From the NCBI RefSeq assembly GCF_019145205.1, contig NZ_JAHSTT010000001.1, positions 868,001 through 932,000 on the forward strand: 64,000 nucleotides of DNA, given 5' to 3'. A model generated the notes under the pieces. It did no database searches, was not told where the DNA came from, and was given only the letters and a program-made list of their open reading frames with translations. The position numbers were made by a program, and so were the translations under genes. Source of the stretch: Pseudomonas khavaziana (GTDB lineage: Bacteria; Pseudomonadota; Gammaproteobacteria; Pseudomonadales; Pseudomonadaceae). This document shows, one piece after another, positions 1 to 9,558 of this stretch (position 1 is its first letter; each line of letters opens with the position of its first letter).

Positions 1-1251
1 CACGCAGGTGAAGTCCTTGATATCGCGCAGGCGCTGGGCGAAGTTGCGGATCTTTTCGCCGCCTTCCCATTGCAGCGGCAGGTCTTCCAGCGGGTTGAGG
101 CGAATCGCGTCGGCCTTGGCCAGGCGCAGGGCGGTCGTACCGGGCTCCTGCAAATAGAACTCGCCAAGGGTGGCCAGCACCGGTTTCAAACGGCCGTAGG
201 GCAGCGCCACTTGCAGCGGGCCATGGCCGCCGTTGGGCAGGCCGGGGATATTCACCAGGATCAGCTCATCATCACGGCGCCGCGCCACTTTCTCCGGGTT
301 GAGGATCTCGGTGTGGGAGCGCATCAGGTTCAACAGGATCGGCAGCAGGCTCAAGCGTTCGCCGTTGACGATAATGCCCAGCTCCAGATCGAACCAGTCG
401 CGCTCCGGGCCTTCCTCTACCGTGGCATACCAGTCATCGACGGGGCTCAGGTCAAAACCGAAATCTTCATCGATCTGCAGCTCCCAGCCCTCGGCACGCA
501 AGGTCGGCGATGCATTGAGGGTAAAGTTCAGCCAGGCGCTGTCATTGACCATCTCGAACAACTCGCCGGCACTTTCCGGCAAGGCCTTGCTCTGGCGCGT
601 GGCGATCTTGAAGCCGAGCAGGCGCAGTTGCTCGCGATAGGGTTGTTCCAGCTCGGGATGACGTTTGATGCGCAGGCTCTGGGTTTCCTGGCGCACGATA
701 ATGTCGGCATTTTTTTGCCCGCTGACATAATTGCCCAGGTAGTTGAACGACAGCGCCGCACGGTGCTGGATATAGCGCTGCATCTTGCCGTTGCGCGGCT
801 CGAACGCGCTGAATTCCACACTGGCCAGCCACAGGCGTGGCACGGGCTGTACATCCTCCATGACCACCTGTGGCAACACCACACGGTTATCCAGTACGGC
901 CTGGAGTTTCTCCAGCAGCTCGGCATCCTGGGCCGCCGCCGGGTAGGCCAGGGTTTCCTGGACCTTGAGCAGCACCGCTGCGATATGTTTGCAGTTGGTA
1001 TGCACCGGGCACGTACAGCGGCTGTCCACCAGGATCAGCATGCCCTTGGCCGACTCGCGCAGCGAGATCGTTTGCCGGTACACATTGCCACCCGAGCCTT
1101 CGCAGCTGGCGGTGATGGTGCTGTCGCCGCACTCGACGATGCGCACGCGGTTTTCCAGGGCGTAGCGCCGCCCGCGCTCAAGGCTTTGCTCTTTGAAGCG
1201 ATTGGCCCACGAAGGGGCCAGGGGTTTGGTCAGTGAGGACGTCAGGGGCAT
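1..1251 (-). CDS. SWIM zinc-finger SNF2/DEAD-box helicase, N-terminal part (runs off the left edge)
   Basis: Reading leftward from ATG at 1251 gives 417 open codons that reach base 1 without a stop, so only the N-terminal part is present. A SWIM zinc finger of form CxC...CxH is visible at Cys79, Cys81, Cys87 and His89. The rest matches the long helix-rich N-terminal region that precedes the helicase core in bacterial SWIM/SNF2 helicases; the core itself lies outside the window. It starts 9 bp after the stop of the csiV-like gene and probably forms an mfd-csiV-helicase unit. The helicase assignment rests on the SWIM motif, the family layout and the place next to mfd; no ATPase motif is visible here. 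Confidence 0.75.
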   Translation of the reverse strand, partial: MPLTSSLTKPLAPSWANRFKEQSLERGRRYALENRVRIVECGDSTITASCEGSGGNVYRQTISLRESAKGMLILVDSRCTCPVHTNCKHIAAVLLKVQETLAYPAAAQDAELLEKLQAVLDNRVVLPQVVMEDVQPVPRLWLASVEFSAFEPRNGKMQRYIQHRAALSFNYLGNYVSGQKNADIIVRQETQSLRIKRHPELEQPYREQLRLLGFKIATRQSKALPESAGELFEMVNDSAWLNFTLNASPTLRAEGWELQIDEDFGFDLSPVDDWYATVEEGPERDWFDLELGIIVNGERLSLLPILLNLMRSHTEILNPEKVARRRDDELILVNIPGLPNGGHGPLQVALPYGRLKPVLATLGEFYLQEPGTTALRLAKADAIRLNPLEDLPLQWEGGEKIRNFAQRLRDIKDFTCV

Positions 1252-1260
1252 GGCGCTGGA

Positions 1261-1827
1261 TCAGTCCTGAAGCTCGGGCGGTGGAGCGCTGGGTGGCTTG
1301 GCGGTCAGCGAGGTGATTTTGATCAGCAACGCCAGATGACCGCCGTCCAGGTAGTTGAGCTGGTTGTTCTTGGTGCGCACGTCTTTCTGCGCCAGGTGCT
1401 CACTGGAGACCACGCTGCCGTTGCCGTCGAACTGGTTGATCCAGAAGTCGGCATCGATATCGGTAAAACGCCCCAATTGCAGGCTCAACACACCTTCGAT
1501 GGGGAGTTGGCCGAATTGCTCCTGGCCGTCGGTAATCGCGACTTTGACCGGCTGCTCGCCCAGGTTCTGTTCCCAGGCCTTGTGGGCGAGCACCGTGTAG
1601 TTGGTATCGGCGCGCAGCTTGTCGACAATATTGCCCAGGCGCGGCGGGCTCAGCCGCTCGCCCAGGCGCGGTGCACCTTCATCCCAGTTTTCCGGTGCGG
1701 CCCGGCTGTTGATCACCGGCTCGGCATTCTGGCGCACCAGGATCATTTCCACCTGGTACGGGCTGTCGGCAAATGCCGACGGCGCAAGTACCACCAACAA
1801 CAGGCTCAGGAAGCGGAACAGGCGCAT
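1261..1827 (-). CDS. CsiV family periplasmic protein
   Basis: A 188-residue protein starting MRLFRFLSLLLVVLAPSAFA, a clear Sec signal peptide cleaved near residue 20, so the mature protein is periplasmic. The mature part resembles the CsiV family, named for a Vibrio cell-shape protein that works with peptidoglycan synthesis. I chose the start at 1827 because a longer frame reaching 1866 would overlap mfd and bury the signal peptide, and an AAGGA ribosome-binding site lies just upstream of 1827. It lies 10 bp downstream of mfd and 9 bp before the helicase gene, which implies co-transcription. The family call is from memory of the sequence pattern. Confidence 0.7.
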   Translation of the reverse strand: MRLFRFLSLLLVVLAPSAFADSPYQVEMILVRQNAEPVINSRAAPENWDEGAPRLGERLSPPRLGNIVDKLRADTNYTVLAHKAWEQNLGEQPVKVAITDGQEQFGQLPIEGVLSLQLGRFTDIDADFWINQFDGNGSVVSSEHLAQKDVRTKNNQLNYLDGGHLALLIKITSLTAKPPSAPPPELQD

Positions 1828-1837
1828 GGGGCGTCCT

Positions 1838-4800
1838 TCAAGCGGATTTCGGGATGAGGCGCTCAAACAGCGCCTCCAGGGTATTGAAGCGTTCTTCGGC
1901 GCGTTCCATCGGCACCATGAACTTGAACAGCGTAGCCCCTTCGAACTTGTAGCGGTTGGGCTGGCCTTGGATCAGCTTGATCAGCACCAAGGGGTCGACC
2001 GGCGTCTGCGCTTCGAATTCGATGCGCCCACCCTGCGGCCCGGCGTCGACCTTCTTGATACCCAGCTGCTCGGCCTGCAACTTGAGCAGGGTCAGGCGCA
2101 CCAGATTCTTGGTCGGTTCCGGCAGCAGGCCGAAGCGGTCGATCATTTCCACTTGCAGGTCCTTGAGACCTTCTTCGTCGGTGGCCGAGGCAATGCGCTT
2201 GTACAGGATCAGCCGTGCATGCACATCCGGCAGGTAGTCTTCGGGAATCAGCGCCGGCAAGCGCAGGTTGATCTCCGGGCCGCCGCCCAGGGGTTGGTCG
2301 AGGTTCGGTTGCTCGCCCTTGCGGATGGCTTTTACCGCGCGTTCGAGCATCTCCATATACAGGGTGAAACCGACCGCCTGGATCTGGCCGCTCTGGCCGT
2401 CACCGAGCAGTTCGCCGGCGCCACGGATTTCCAGGTCGTTGGTGGCCAGCACGAAGCCGGCGCCGAGGTCCTGAGTGTTGGCGATGGCTTCCAGGCGCTT
2501 TTCCGCGTCGCCGGTAATTTGCTGACGCGGCGGCGTGAGCAGGTAGGCATAGGCCTGGTGGTGACTGCGCCCGACGCGCCCGCGCAGCTGGTGCAGTTGG
2601 GCCAGGCCGAACTTGTCGGCACGCTCGATGATGATGGTGTTGGCGCTCGGCACGTCGATGCCGGTCTCGATAATGGTCGAGGCGATCAGCACGTTGAAGC
2701 GCTTGTGGTAGAAGTCGCTCATCACCTGCTCGAGTTCGCGCTCGCGCATCTGCCCGTGGCCGATGGCGATGCGTGCTTCGGGCACCAGCTCGGCGAGGTC
2801 GGCGGCACATTTCTCGATGGTCTTCACATCGTTGTGCAGGTAGTACACCTGGCCGCCACGCAGCAGTTCGCGCAGCAGTGCTTCCTTGACCGTGCTCTTG
2901 TTCTGTTCCATCACAAAGGTGCGCACCGACAGGCGACGCGCCGGCGGCGTAGCGATGATCGACAGGTCGCGCATGCCCGACACCGCCATGTTCAGCGTGC
3001 GCGGAATCGGCGTGGCGGTCAGGGTGAGGATGTCGACTTCACTGCGCAGGGCCTTGAGCTGTTCTTTCTGGCGCACACCGAAGCGGTGTTCTTCGTCGAT
3101 GATTACCAGGCCCAGGTTCTTGATCTTCACATCGTCCGACAGCAGCTTGTGAGTGCCGATGACGATATCGATCTTGCCTTCGGCCAGGTCGGCGATGGCG
3201 GCGTTCACTTCCTTGGCGGACTTGAAGCGGCTCATCACCTCCACGGTCACCGGCCAGTCGGCAAAGCGGTCGCGGAAGCTGTTGTAGTGCTGCTGGGCGA
3301 GCAGGGTAGTGGGCACCAGGATCGCCACTTGCTTGCCGCCGTGTACCGCAATGAAGGCTGCGCGCATCGCCACTTCGGTTTTGCCGAAGCCCACGTCGCC
3401 ACACACCAGGCGGTCCATCGGCTTGGGTGCGAGCATGTCGGCGCGCACCGCTTCGATGGTGGTCTGCTGGTCCGGGGTTTCTTCGAAGGCGAAGCCGGCG
3501 CTGAAGGTGGCGTAGTCGGCTTTCGGGTCGGCGAACGCGTAGCCTTCGCGGGCCGCGCGGCGGGCATAGATGTCGAGCAGTTCGGCGGCCACGTCGCGTA
3601 CCTGTTCGGCGGCCTTGCGCTTGGCTTTCTGCCAGGTCTCGGAGCCCAGGCGGTGCAACGGCGCCAGAGCGTCGTCGCTGCCGGTATAGCGGGCGATCAG
3701 GTGCAGGCTGGCCACCGGCACATAAAGCTTGGCGCCTTCGGCGTATTCCATGGTGAGGAATTCGGCGGCCTGGTTGTCGATCTCCAGGGTCTGCAGGCCC
3801 AGGTAGCGGCCGACGCCGTGGTCGATATGCACCACCGGCGCGCCTTCGCGCAGTTCGGTGAGGTTCTTGATCACCGCATCATTGTTGGCGTCTGCGCGTT
3901 TCTCACGGCGACGGCGCTGCATCACGCGCTGGCCGAACAGTGGGCTTTCGGCAATCAGCGCGAGCGCCGGGTCGTCCAGCAGCAGCCCTTCGTCCAGTGG
4001 CGCGATGGTGATCGCCAGGCGCTCTTTACTGGCGACAAAGTCCGGCCAGCTGTCGACTGTCTTGGGCCGCAGTTTCAGGCGTTCCAACAGCTCCAGCAGC
4101 ACTTCGCGGCGCCCGGCGGACTCGGCGGTAAACAGCACGCGGCCGGGAAAGTCACCGAGGAAGTTGGACAGGGCTTCCAGCGGTTGGGTGGCCTTGGCCT
4201 GGATCGACAGGTCCGGCAGCATCCCCGCCGGGAAGCGCTCACGGCCACTGCCGGCGTCCACATCCTGCTGGCTGGCAACTATACGCGGCCAGTTTTTCAG
4301 ACGGGCGAAGCAGTCTTCCACCGGCAGGAACAGTTCGGCAGGCGGCAATAAAGGCCGGGACGGATCGACGCGGCGCTCTTCGTAGCGGTTGCGCACGTCG
4401 TTCCAGAAGTTTTCCGCGGCCTGTTCGATGCCCGGCAGCGAAAACACCTGGGTGTCCTGGGGCAGGTAATCGAACAGGGTGGAGGTTTCGTCGAAAAACA
4501 GCGGCAGGTAGTACTCGATACCGGCCGGGGTAATCCCGCTGCTCAGGTCCTGGAAGATCGGGCAGCGGCGGAAGTCCACGTCAAAGCGTTCACGAAAGCG
4601 CGCCTTGAAGCGGGTGACCGCGTCTTTTTGCAGCGGGAATTCCCGCGCCGGCAGCAGCTTGATCGAGTCGACCTTGTCGATGGAACGCTGGTTTTCCGGA
4701 TCGAAGGTGCGCAGCGTCTCGATTTCGTCATCGAACAGGTCGATGCGATACGGTAACTTGCTGCCCATCGGGAACAGGTCGATCAGCGCGCCGCGCACTG

Positions 4801-5287
4801 CGAACTCACCGTGTTCGTACACCGTGTCGACGCAGCGGTAGCCGCTGGCTTCCAGGCGCGTGCGCATTTGTTCTACGTCGAGCTTCTGACCGATATCCAG
4901 CACCAGGCTGCTGCCCAGCAGGAACTTGGTCGGCGCCAGGCGATGCAGGGCCGTGGTGATCGGCACCACCAGCACGCCGTGAGCCAGTTCCGGCAGGCGG
5001 TACAGGCTGGCGATGCGCTGGGAAATGATGTCCTGGTGCGGCGAGAACAGGTCGTAGGGCAGGGTTTCCCAGTCGGGAAAATGCAGCACCGGTAAATCCG
5101 GGGCGAAGAAGCTCAGCTCCTGCTCCAGCCGTTCGGCACTTTGGCTGTCGGCGGTAAGCAGCAGGGTAAAGCGCTTGGCTGCGCTGGCAGCCTCGGCAAT
5201 GGCCAGGCTCAGGGCGGCACCGGGCAGGTTGCCCCAGTGCTGTTTACCTGCCGCAGCAGGGAGAAGCGGTAGACGCAGAACGGGCAC
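1838..5287 (-). CDS. mfd: Transcription-repair coupling factor Mfd
   Basis: Full-length Mfd of 1149 residues (family about 1150). It removes RNA polymerase stalled at DNA lesions and recruits UvrA. An N-terminal UvrB-like module is followed by the RNA-polymerase-interaction (CarD-like) domain near residues 480-560, then a RecG-type helicase with Walker A GDVGFGKTE near residue 630 and a DEEH box near residue 730, and the C-terminal TRCF domain. The start is GTG at 5287 (protein begins MPVLRLPLLPAAAGKQHWG), with GGAG about 11 nt upstream. Divergent from the gap gene. Nothing appears truncated. Confidence 0.97.
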   Translation of the reverse strand: MPVLRLPLLPAAAGKQHWGNLPGAALSLAIAEAASAAKRFTLLLTADSQSAERLEQELSFFAPDLPVLHFPDWETLPYDLFSPHQDIISQRIASLYRLPELAHGVLVVPITTALHRLAPTKFLLGSSLVLDIGQKLDVEQMRTRLEASGYRCVDTVYEHGEFAVRGALIDLFPMGSKLPYRIDLFDDEIETLRTFDPENQRSIDKVDSIKLLPAREFPLQKDAVTRFKARFRERFDVDFRRCPIFQDLSSGITPAGIEYYLPLFFDETSTLFDYLPQDTQVFSLPGIEQAAENFWNDVRNRYEERRVDPSRPLLPPAELFLPVEDCFARLKNWPRIVASQQDVDAGSGRERFPAGMLPDLSIQAKATQPLEALSNFLGDFPGRVLFTAESAGRREVLLELLERLKLRPKTVDSWPDFVASKERLAITIAPLDEGLLLDDPALALIAESPLFGQRVMQRRRREKRADANNDAVIKNLTELREGAPVVHIDHGVGRYLGLQTLEIDNQAAEFLTMEYAEGAKLYVPVASLHLIARYTGSDDALAPLHRLGSETWQKAKRKAAEQVRDVAAELLDIYARRAAREGYAFADPKADYATFSAGFAFEETPDQQTTIEAVRADMLAPKPMDRLVCGDVGFGKTEVAMRAAFIAVHGGKQVAILVPTTLLAQQHYNSFRDRFADWPVTVEVMSRFKSAKEVNAAIADLAEGKIDIVIGTHKLLSDDVKIKNLGLVIIDEEHRFGVRQKEQLKALRSEVDILTLTATPIPRTLNMAVSGMRDLSIIATPPARRLSVRTFVMEQNKSTVKEALLRELLRGGQVYYLHNDVKTIEKCAADLAELVPEARIAIGHGQMRERELEQVMSDFYHKRFNVLIASTIIETGIDVPSANTIIIERADKFGLAQLHQLRGRVGRSHHQAYAYLLTPPRQQITGDAEKRLEAIANTQDLGAGFVLATNDLEIRGAGELLGDGQSGQIQAVGFTLYMEMLERAVKAIRKGEQPNLDQPLGGGPEINLRLPALIPEDYLPDVHARLILYKRIASATDEEGLKDLQVEMIDRFGLLPEPTKNLVRLTLLKLQAEQLGIKKVDAGPQGGRIEFEAQTPVDPLVLIKLIQGQPNRYKFEGATLFKFMVPMERAEERFNTLEALFERLIPKSA

Positions 5288-5642
5288 GGAAGGTTGAGCT
5301 CCAAGCGTTGCGACAAAGTCGGTAATTGTAACGGCCCGAGGTGCCGCCTGTCAGTTGCTGACTGTGCCTATTACGGTTTGTAGGAAATGTAGTGGCTAAG
5401 ACAAACAATGCCGGGTTTTGACTCAATATGTAGTGCCAAAAAGCGCGAATGTTTAGGAGGGTTACGGACAAGTCGGCCCGTCGGCTCAACTAGTGGCCTT
5501 CTGGAACCCGCGTATTTCCTGGGCTGTAGCGCGGTGGTATTTTTTTGCAAGGGCTTTTTGTTGCCCCTCGCGCATTGCTCATCGTGCAGTCGGGCGACAT
5601 AATGTAGCCCCTTTTTTCTGCCCCTACATGTGGAAGGTTCCC
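5288..5642. other. Divergent intergenic region between mfd and gap
   Basis: About 355 bp carrying the promoters of mfd (leftward) and gap (rightward). I see no convincing small gene or strong palindrome. An open frame reads through from 5493 into gap, but the GTG at 5643 fits the protein family and has a GGAAGG ribosome-binding site. Confidence 0.5.
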
Positions 5643-7091
5643 GTGACTCAGAAGCCCGACCAGTGTCTTGGTGAATGGATCGACCGTGAAGCACTCGCAG
5701 AAGCGATGATTCCGCTTATCGGCCAGCTGTACCGCAATAACAATGTGGTGAGCTCGATCTATGGCCGCAGCCTGATCAACCAGTCTGTCATCGCGATTCT
5801 CAAGGCGCACCGCTTTGCGCGCCATCGCTCCGCCGACGACAGCGAACTCTCCGTCCACGAAACATTCCCACTGCTCAAGGCCATGAGCGAGCTCAAGCTC
5901 GGCGCGGCCTCGGTAGACCTGGGCAAGCTGGCCTACAAGTTCCGCAAGGAAGGCGCCGGCCGTAGCGCCGAGCAGTTCGTGCGTGAAGAAATGGCCGATG
6001 TGGTTGGCCAGCAAAACGCCGCACCTCGCAAGGGCACCGACGTGGTGCTGTACGGCTTCGGGCGTATCGGCCGCTTGCTGGCGCGCATCCTGATCGAGAA
6101 AACCGGTGGCGGCGACGGCCTGCGCCTGCGTGCCATCGTGGTGCGCAAAGGCGCCGAGAATGACCTGACCAAACGCGCCAGCCTGCTGCGTCGCGATTCG
6201 GTACATGGTTCGTTCAACGGCACCATCACCATCGATGAAGAAAACAACACCATCACCGCCAACGGTAACCTGATCCAGGTGATCTACGCGAAGAACCCGA
6301 CTGAGGTGGATTACACCCAGTACGGCATTCAGGACGCCCTGCTGGTGGACAACACCGGCGTATGGCGCGATGCCGAGGGCCTGGGCCAGCACCTGGCGTG
6401 CCCGGGTGTCGACCGCGTTGTGCTGACCGCGCCTGGCAAGGGCAAGCTCAAGAACATCGTGCACGGCATCAACCACGCTGAAATCACCGCTGACGACAAG
6501 ATCGTGTCCGCCGCCTCCTGCACCACCAACGCCATCGTGCCGGTGCTCAAGGCGGTGAATGACAAGTTCGGCATCGTTAACGGCCACGTTGAAACCGTTC
6601 ACTCCTACACCAACGACCAGAACCTGATCGACAACTTCCACAAGGGCGATCGCCGTGGTCGCAGCGCCGCGTTGAACATGGTGATCACCGAGACCGGTGC
6701 TGCCACCGCTGCCGCCAAGGCCCTGCCTGAGCTGGCCGGCAAGCTGACCGGTAACGCGATCCGCGTACCGACGCCGAACGTATCGATGGCCATTCTCAAC
6801 CTGAACCTTGAGAAAGCCGCCACCCGTGAAGAGATGAACGAGTATCTGCGCTACATGGCGCTGCACTCCGACCTGCACAAGCAGATCGACTTCGTCAATT
6901 CCCAGGAAGTGGTCTCCACCGACTTCGTCGGCTCGCGCCACGCCGGTGTGGTGGATGCCGAAGCGACTATCACCCAGGACAACCGCGTTGTGCTGTACGT
7001 GTGGTACGACAACGAGTTCGGCTACAGCTGCCAGGTGGTTCGCGTGATGGAAGACATGGCTGGGGTCAACCCGCCTGCGTTCCCGCGCTAA
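5643..7091 (+). CDS. gap: Glyceraldehyde-3-phosphate dehydrogenase, long form with N-terminal extension
   Basis: A 482-residue GAPDH; classical GAPDH is about 330. The NAD(P)-binding motif GFGRIGRLLARIL begins near residue 138, so roughly 130 extra residues precede the catalytic body. The active-site Cys is in SAASCTTN (Cys293), followed by the conserved HSYTNDQ segment and WYDNEFGYS. This long type is known in Pseudomonas next to mfd, where it is thought to serve gluconeogenesis. GTG start at 5643, preceded by GGAAGG, giving MTQKPDQCLGEW. The terminator downstream has been interrupted by a small inverted-repeat element. Confidence 0.92.
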   Translation: MTQKPDQCLGEWIDREALAEAMIPLIGQLYRNNNVVSSIYGRSLINQSVIAILKAHRFARHRSADDSELSVHETFPLLKAMSELKLGAASVDLGKLAYKFRKEGAGRSAEQFVREEMADVVGQQNAAPRKGTDVVLYGFGRIGRLLARILIEKTGGGDGLRLRAIVVRKGAENDLTKRASLLRRDSVHGSFNGTITIDEENNTITANGNLIQVIYAKNPTEVDYTQYGIQDALLVDNTGVWRDAEGLGQHLACPGVDRVVLTAPGKGKLKNIVHGINHAEITADDKIVSAASCTTNAIVPVLKAVNDKFGIVNGHVETVHSYTNDQNLIDNFHKGDRRGRSAALNMVITETGAATAAAKALPELAGKLTGNAIRVPTPNVSMAILNLNLEKAATREEMNEYLRYMALHSDLHKQIDFVNSQEVVSTDFVGSRHAGVVDAEATITQDNRVVLYVWYDNEFGYSCQVVRVMEDMAGVNPPAFPR

Positions 7092-7125
7092 GCCTTGGCT
7101 GAATGAGAAAGCCCCGACTGGTTCG

Positions 7126-7278
7126 CAATGCCGTTCAGTTAAGCGTATACCACCCTCTGTAGGAGCGAGCTTGCTCGCGAAAAACATCGTCACGATAACG
7201 CGCCTCTGAATGAACGCGGCGCCTATGAGTTTCGCGAGCAAGCTCGCTCCTACAAAATGCCTTAACTGAACAGCATTA
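7126..7278. mobile_element. 153-bp MITE-like element with IS4-type ends, enclosing a REPIN
   Basis: Terminal inverted repeats CAATGCCGTTCAGTTAAG (7126-7143) and CTTAACTGAACAGCATTA (7261-7278) match at 16 of 18 positions when one is reversed. Both flanks carry the same 11-bp sequence CGACTGGTTCG (7115-7125 and 7279-7289), as expected for a target-site duplication. E. coli IS4 has ends beginning TAATGCCGATCAGTTAAG and makes 11-13 bp duplications, so this looks like a non-autonomous derivative of the IS4 group. No transposase is encoded; the interior is a REPIN. Confidence 0.75.
7158..7254. repeat. REPIN, family A (inside the MITE-like element)
   Basis: Arms TGTAGGAGCGAGCTTGCTCG and its inverted copy at the right enclose a loop holding the core ACGATAACGCG. 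This is the first of six family-A elements in the window. Confidence 0.85.
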
Positions 7279-7373
7279 CGACTGGTTCGGGGCTTTTTTT
7301 ATGGCTGTGGGTTTTGTGTTGTCTGGGAGGGCGTCATAGGGGGCTCGCCCCGATGGCGATGCTACAGCCGACA

Positions 7374-7907
7374 TCAATCCAGCAATTTGTCGCGCAACTC
7401 ATCAGACAGCCCTTTGGGTGCCAGCCAGATGCCCAGGTAGGCCTTCGCCAGTTCCTCATCACGGCTGCTGAACACCACTTGCCCATTGATTTCCAGCTCC
7501 AAGCCACGCCCCGGATGAAAATCCAGGGCATAACGATCACCGCTTCGGATGTCGCGAAAGCTGGCGTGCAACCTATCCAGCTGCGGTTTTAATCGGGCAT
7601 TGGCTTGCTGGCGTTCCAGAGTGACCGTGGCGGCCTTGATCACGTCACTACGGTCGATGTCGCGAAAGTAATACAGCGCCAGCCGCAGGGCCTTGTGCTG
7701 GTCCCAGGCTTGTCTTGCACTCACTTGTGCCGGGGCGTACAGCGCCGCCGCATATACATCCACCCACAGATAGTTGAGCACCGCCTGGTTTTTCAAGGCC
7801 AGCCCCTCGATCTGTGCCGGGAAGCCAGCCTGCTTGAGCCGCTGCGCATCGTTGGCATGCGCCGTGATCGACACCATCAGCATTAAACAAAAAAATAGTT
7901 GTCGCAT
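7374..7907 (-). CDS. Chalcone-isomerase-fold periplasmic protein
   Basis: A 177-residue protein with an N-terminal signal peptide (MRQLFFCLMLMVSITAHA). The mature part has the pattern of the bacterial chalcone isomerase-like family (Chalcone_3): LPAxIEG-type start, a YLWVDVYAAALYAP strand, YFRDIDRSD, and a C-terminal YLGIWL segment. These bacterial proteins share the fold but are not known to act on flavonoids, and their role is unsettled. It stands alone, convergent with gap and divergent from sthA. Confidence 0.75.
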   Translation of the reverse strand: MRQLFFCLMLMVSITAHANDAQRLKQAGFPAQIEGLALKNQAVLNYLWVDVYAAALYAPAQVSARQAWDQHKALRLALYYFRDIDRSDVIKAATVTLERQQANARLKPQLDRLHASFRDIRSGDRYALDFHPGRGLELEINGQVVFSSRDEELAKAYLGIWLAPKGLSDELRDKLLD

Positions 7908-8121
7908 AATGGCTCATCCTGAAATCGGCGCTGATTTGCGTCCTGTAGTATGGCAACACTGGCCTACGACGCGACCAAGGGTTAATGTTCGCGGCGCTCG
8001 GCCTTCTATAGACTGTGCCCCGGTTCACACACTTGAGCCAAATTGTCCTTCATGACCGCTGGCCGCGGCATGATTTAGCCAGGCGTCCAACCGTATGCCT
8101 GGCCTGTTTTGAGGAGTACGC

Positions 8122-9516
8122 ATGGCTGTCTACAACTATGACGTGGTGGTACTGGGTTCCGGCCCAGCTGGAGAAGGTGCGGCGATGAACGCTGCCAAAG
8201 CAGGGCGCAAGGTGGCGATGGTCGATAGCCGTCGCCAGGTCGGCGGCAACTGCACCCACCTGGGTACCATCCCGTCCAAGGCGTTGCGTCACTCGGTGCG
8301 CCAGATCATGCAGTTCAACACCAACCCGATGTTCCGGGCCATTGGCGAGCCGCGCTGGTTCTCGTTCCCGGACGTGTTGAAAAGCGCCGAAAAAGTCATC
8401 TCCAAACAAGTCGCCTCGCGCACCGGCTACTACGCCCGTAACCGCGTCGACCTGTTCTTCGGCACCGGCAGCTTCGCCGACGAGCAAACCGTCGAAGTGG
8501 TCTGCGCCAACGGCGTGGTCGAGAAACTGGTGGCCAAGCACATCATCATCGCTACCGGTTCGCGCCCGTATCGCCCGGCGGACATCGATTTCCACCACCC
8601 GCGTATCTACGATAGCGACACCATCCTCAGCCTGGGCCACACCCCGCGCAAGCTGATCATCTACGGCGCCGGCGTGATCGGCTGTGAATACGCCTCGATC
8701 TTCAGCGGCCTGGGTGTATTGGTGGAACTGGTGGACAACCGTGACCAGTTGCTCAGCTTCCTCGACTCGGAAATCTCCCAGGCGTTGAGCTACCACTTCA
8801 GCAACAACAACATCACCGTGCGTCACAACGAAGAGTACGAGCGGGTCGAAGGCCTGGACAACGGGGTGATCCTGCACCTCAAGTCCGGCAAGAAGATCAA
8901 GGCCGACGCCTTGCTGTGGTGCAACGGCCGCACCGGCAACACCGACAAGCTGGGCATGGAAAACATCGGGGTCAAGGTCAACAGCCGTGGCCAGATCGAA
9001 GTGGACGAGAACTATCGCACCTGCGTGACCAACATCTACGGTGCCGGTGATGTGATCGGCTGGCCGAGCCTGGCCAGCGCCGCCCATGACCAGGGCCGTT
9101 CGGCCGCCGGCAGCATTGTCGACAATGGCAGCTGGCGCTACGTGAACGATGTGCCGACCGGGATCTACACCATTCCCGAGATCAGCTCCATCGGCAAGAA
9201 CGAGCACGAACTGACCAAGGCCAAGGTGCCTTACGAAGTCGGCAAGGCGTTCTTCAAGAGCATGGCGCGCGCGCAGATTGCCGGTGAGCCGCAAGGCATG
9301 CTCAAGATCCTGTTCCACCGGGAAACCCTGGAAGTCCTCGGCGTGCATTGCTTCGGCTACCAGGCGTCGGAGATCGTGCATATCGGCCAGGCGATCATGA
9401 ACCAGCCGGGTGATCTCAATACCCTCAAGTACTTCGTCAACACCACGTTCAACTACCCGACCATGGCCGAAGCCTATCGGGTAGCCGCCTACGACGGCCT
9501 CAACCGGCTTTTTTGA
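8122..9516 (+). CDS. sthA: Soluble pyridine nucleotide transhydrogenase
   Basis: 464 residues, the usual size of SthA (E. coli 466). It interconverts NADPH and NADH in the cytoplasm without membrane coupling. FAD-binding [17 protein letters not shown] begins near residue 12. The redox region reads [15 protein letters not shown], where the second cysteine of the usual disulfide is Thr, typical for this enzyme within the disulfide-reductase family. The NAD(P) site [17 protein letters not shown] and the C-terminal dimerisation domain are present. GAGGAG-type ribosome-binding site upstream of 8122. Confidence 0.96.
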   Translation: MAVYNYDVVVLGSGPAGEGAAMNAAKAGRKVAMVDSRRQVGGNCTHLGTIPSKALRHSVRQIMQFNTNPMFRAIGEPRWFSFPDVLKSAEKVISKQVASRTGYYARNRVDLFFGTGSFADEQTVEVVCANGVVEKLVAKHIIIATGSRPYRPADIDFHHPRIYDSDTILSLGHTPRKLIIYGAGVIGCEYASIFSGLGVLVELVDNRDQLLSFLDSEISQALSYHFSNNNITVRHNEEYERVEGLDNGVILHLKSGKKIKADALLWCNGRTGNTDKLGMENIGVKVNSRGQIEVDENYRTCVTNIYGAGDVIGWPSLASAAHDQGRSAAGSIVDNGSWRYVNDVPTGIYTIPEISSIGKNEHELTKAKVPYEVGKAFFKSMARAQIAGEPQGMLKILFHRETLEVLGVHCFGYQASEIVHIGQAIMNQPGDLNTLKYFVNTTFNYPTMAEAYRVAAYDGLNRLF

Positions 9517-9558
9517 GCGGCTCCGGCCGGTGGCCTGAGCCGGCCGGGGAGACCGATT

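Larger units (their letters stand above)
7105..7300 (+). terminator. gap terminator split by an inserted element
   Basis: The left half (AAAGCCCCGA, from 7108) and the right half (TCGGGGCTTT then T-run, ending at 7300) are separated by about 160 bp. Removing the insert and one copy of the duplicated CGACTGGTTCG restores a compact terminator with a 10-bp stem, 5-nt loop and seven Ts. The present sequence can still fold as a very long nested hairpin. Confidence 0.75.

Noticed and set aside
1601..4351. 916-codon open frame on the plus strand opposite mfd
   Set aside because: It is antisense to the clearly conserved mfd gene, has no recognisable domain and is the mirror expected in GC-rich DNA.
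5490..7241. 583-codon minus-strand frame opposite gap
   Set aside because: Shadow of gap; runs through the REPIN as well, with no family similarity.
8050..9381. 443-codon minus-strand frame opposite sthA
   Set aside because: Shadow frame with no motif; sthA on the plus strand is certain.
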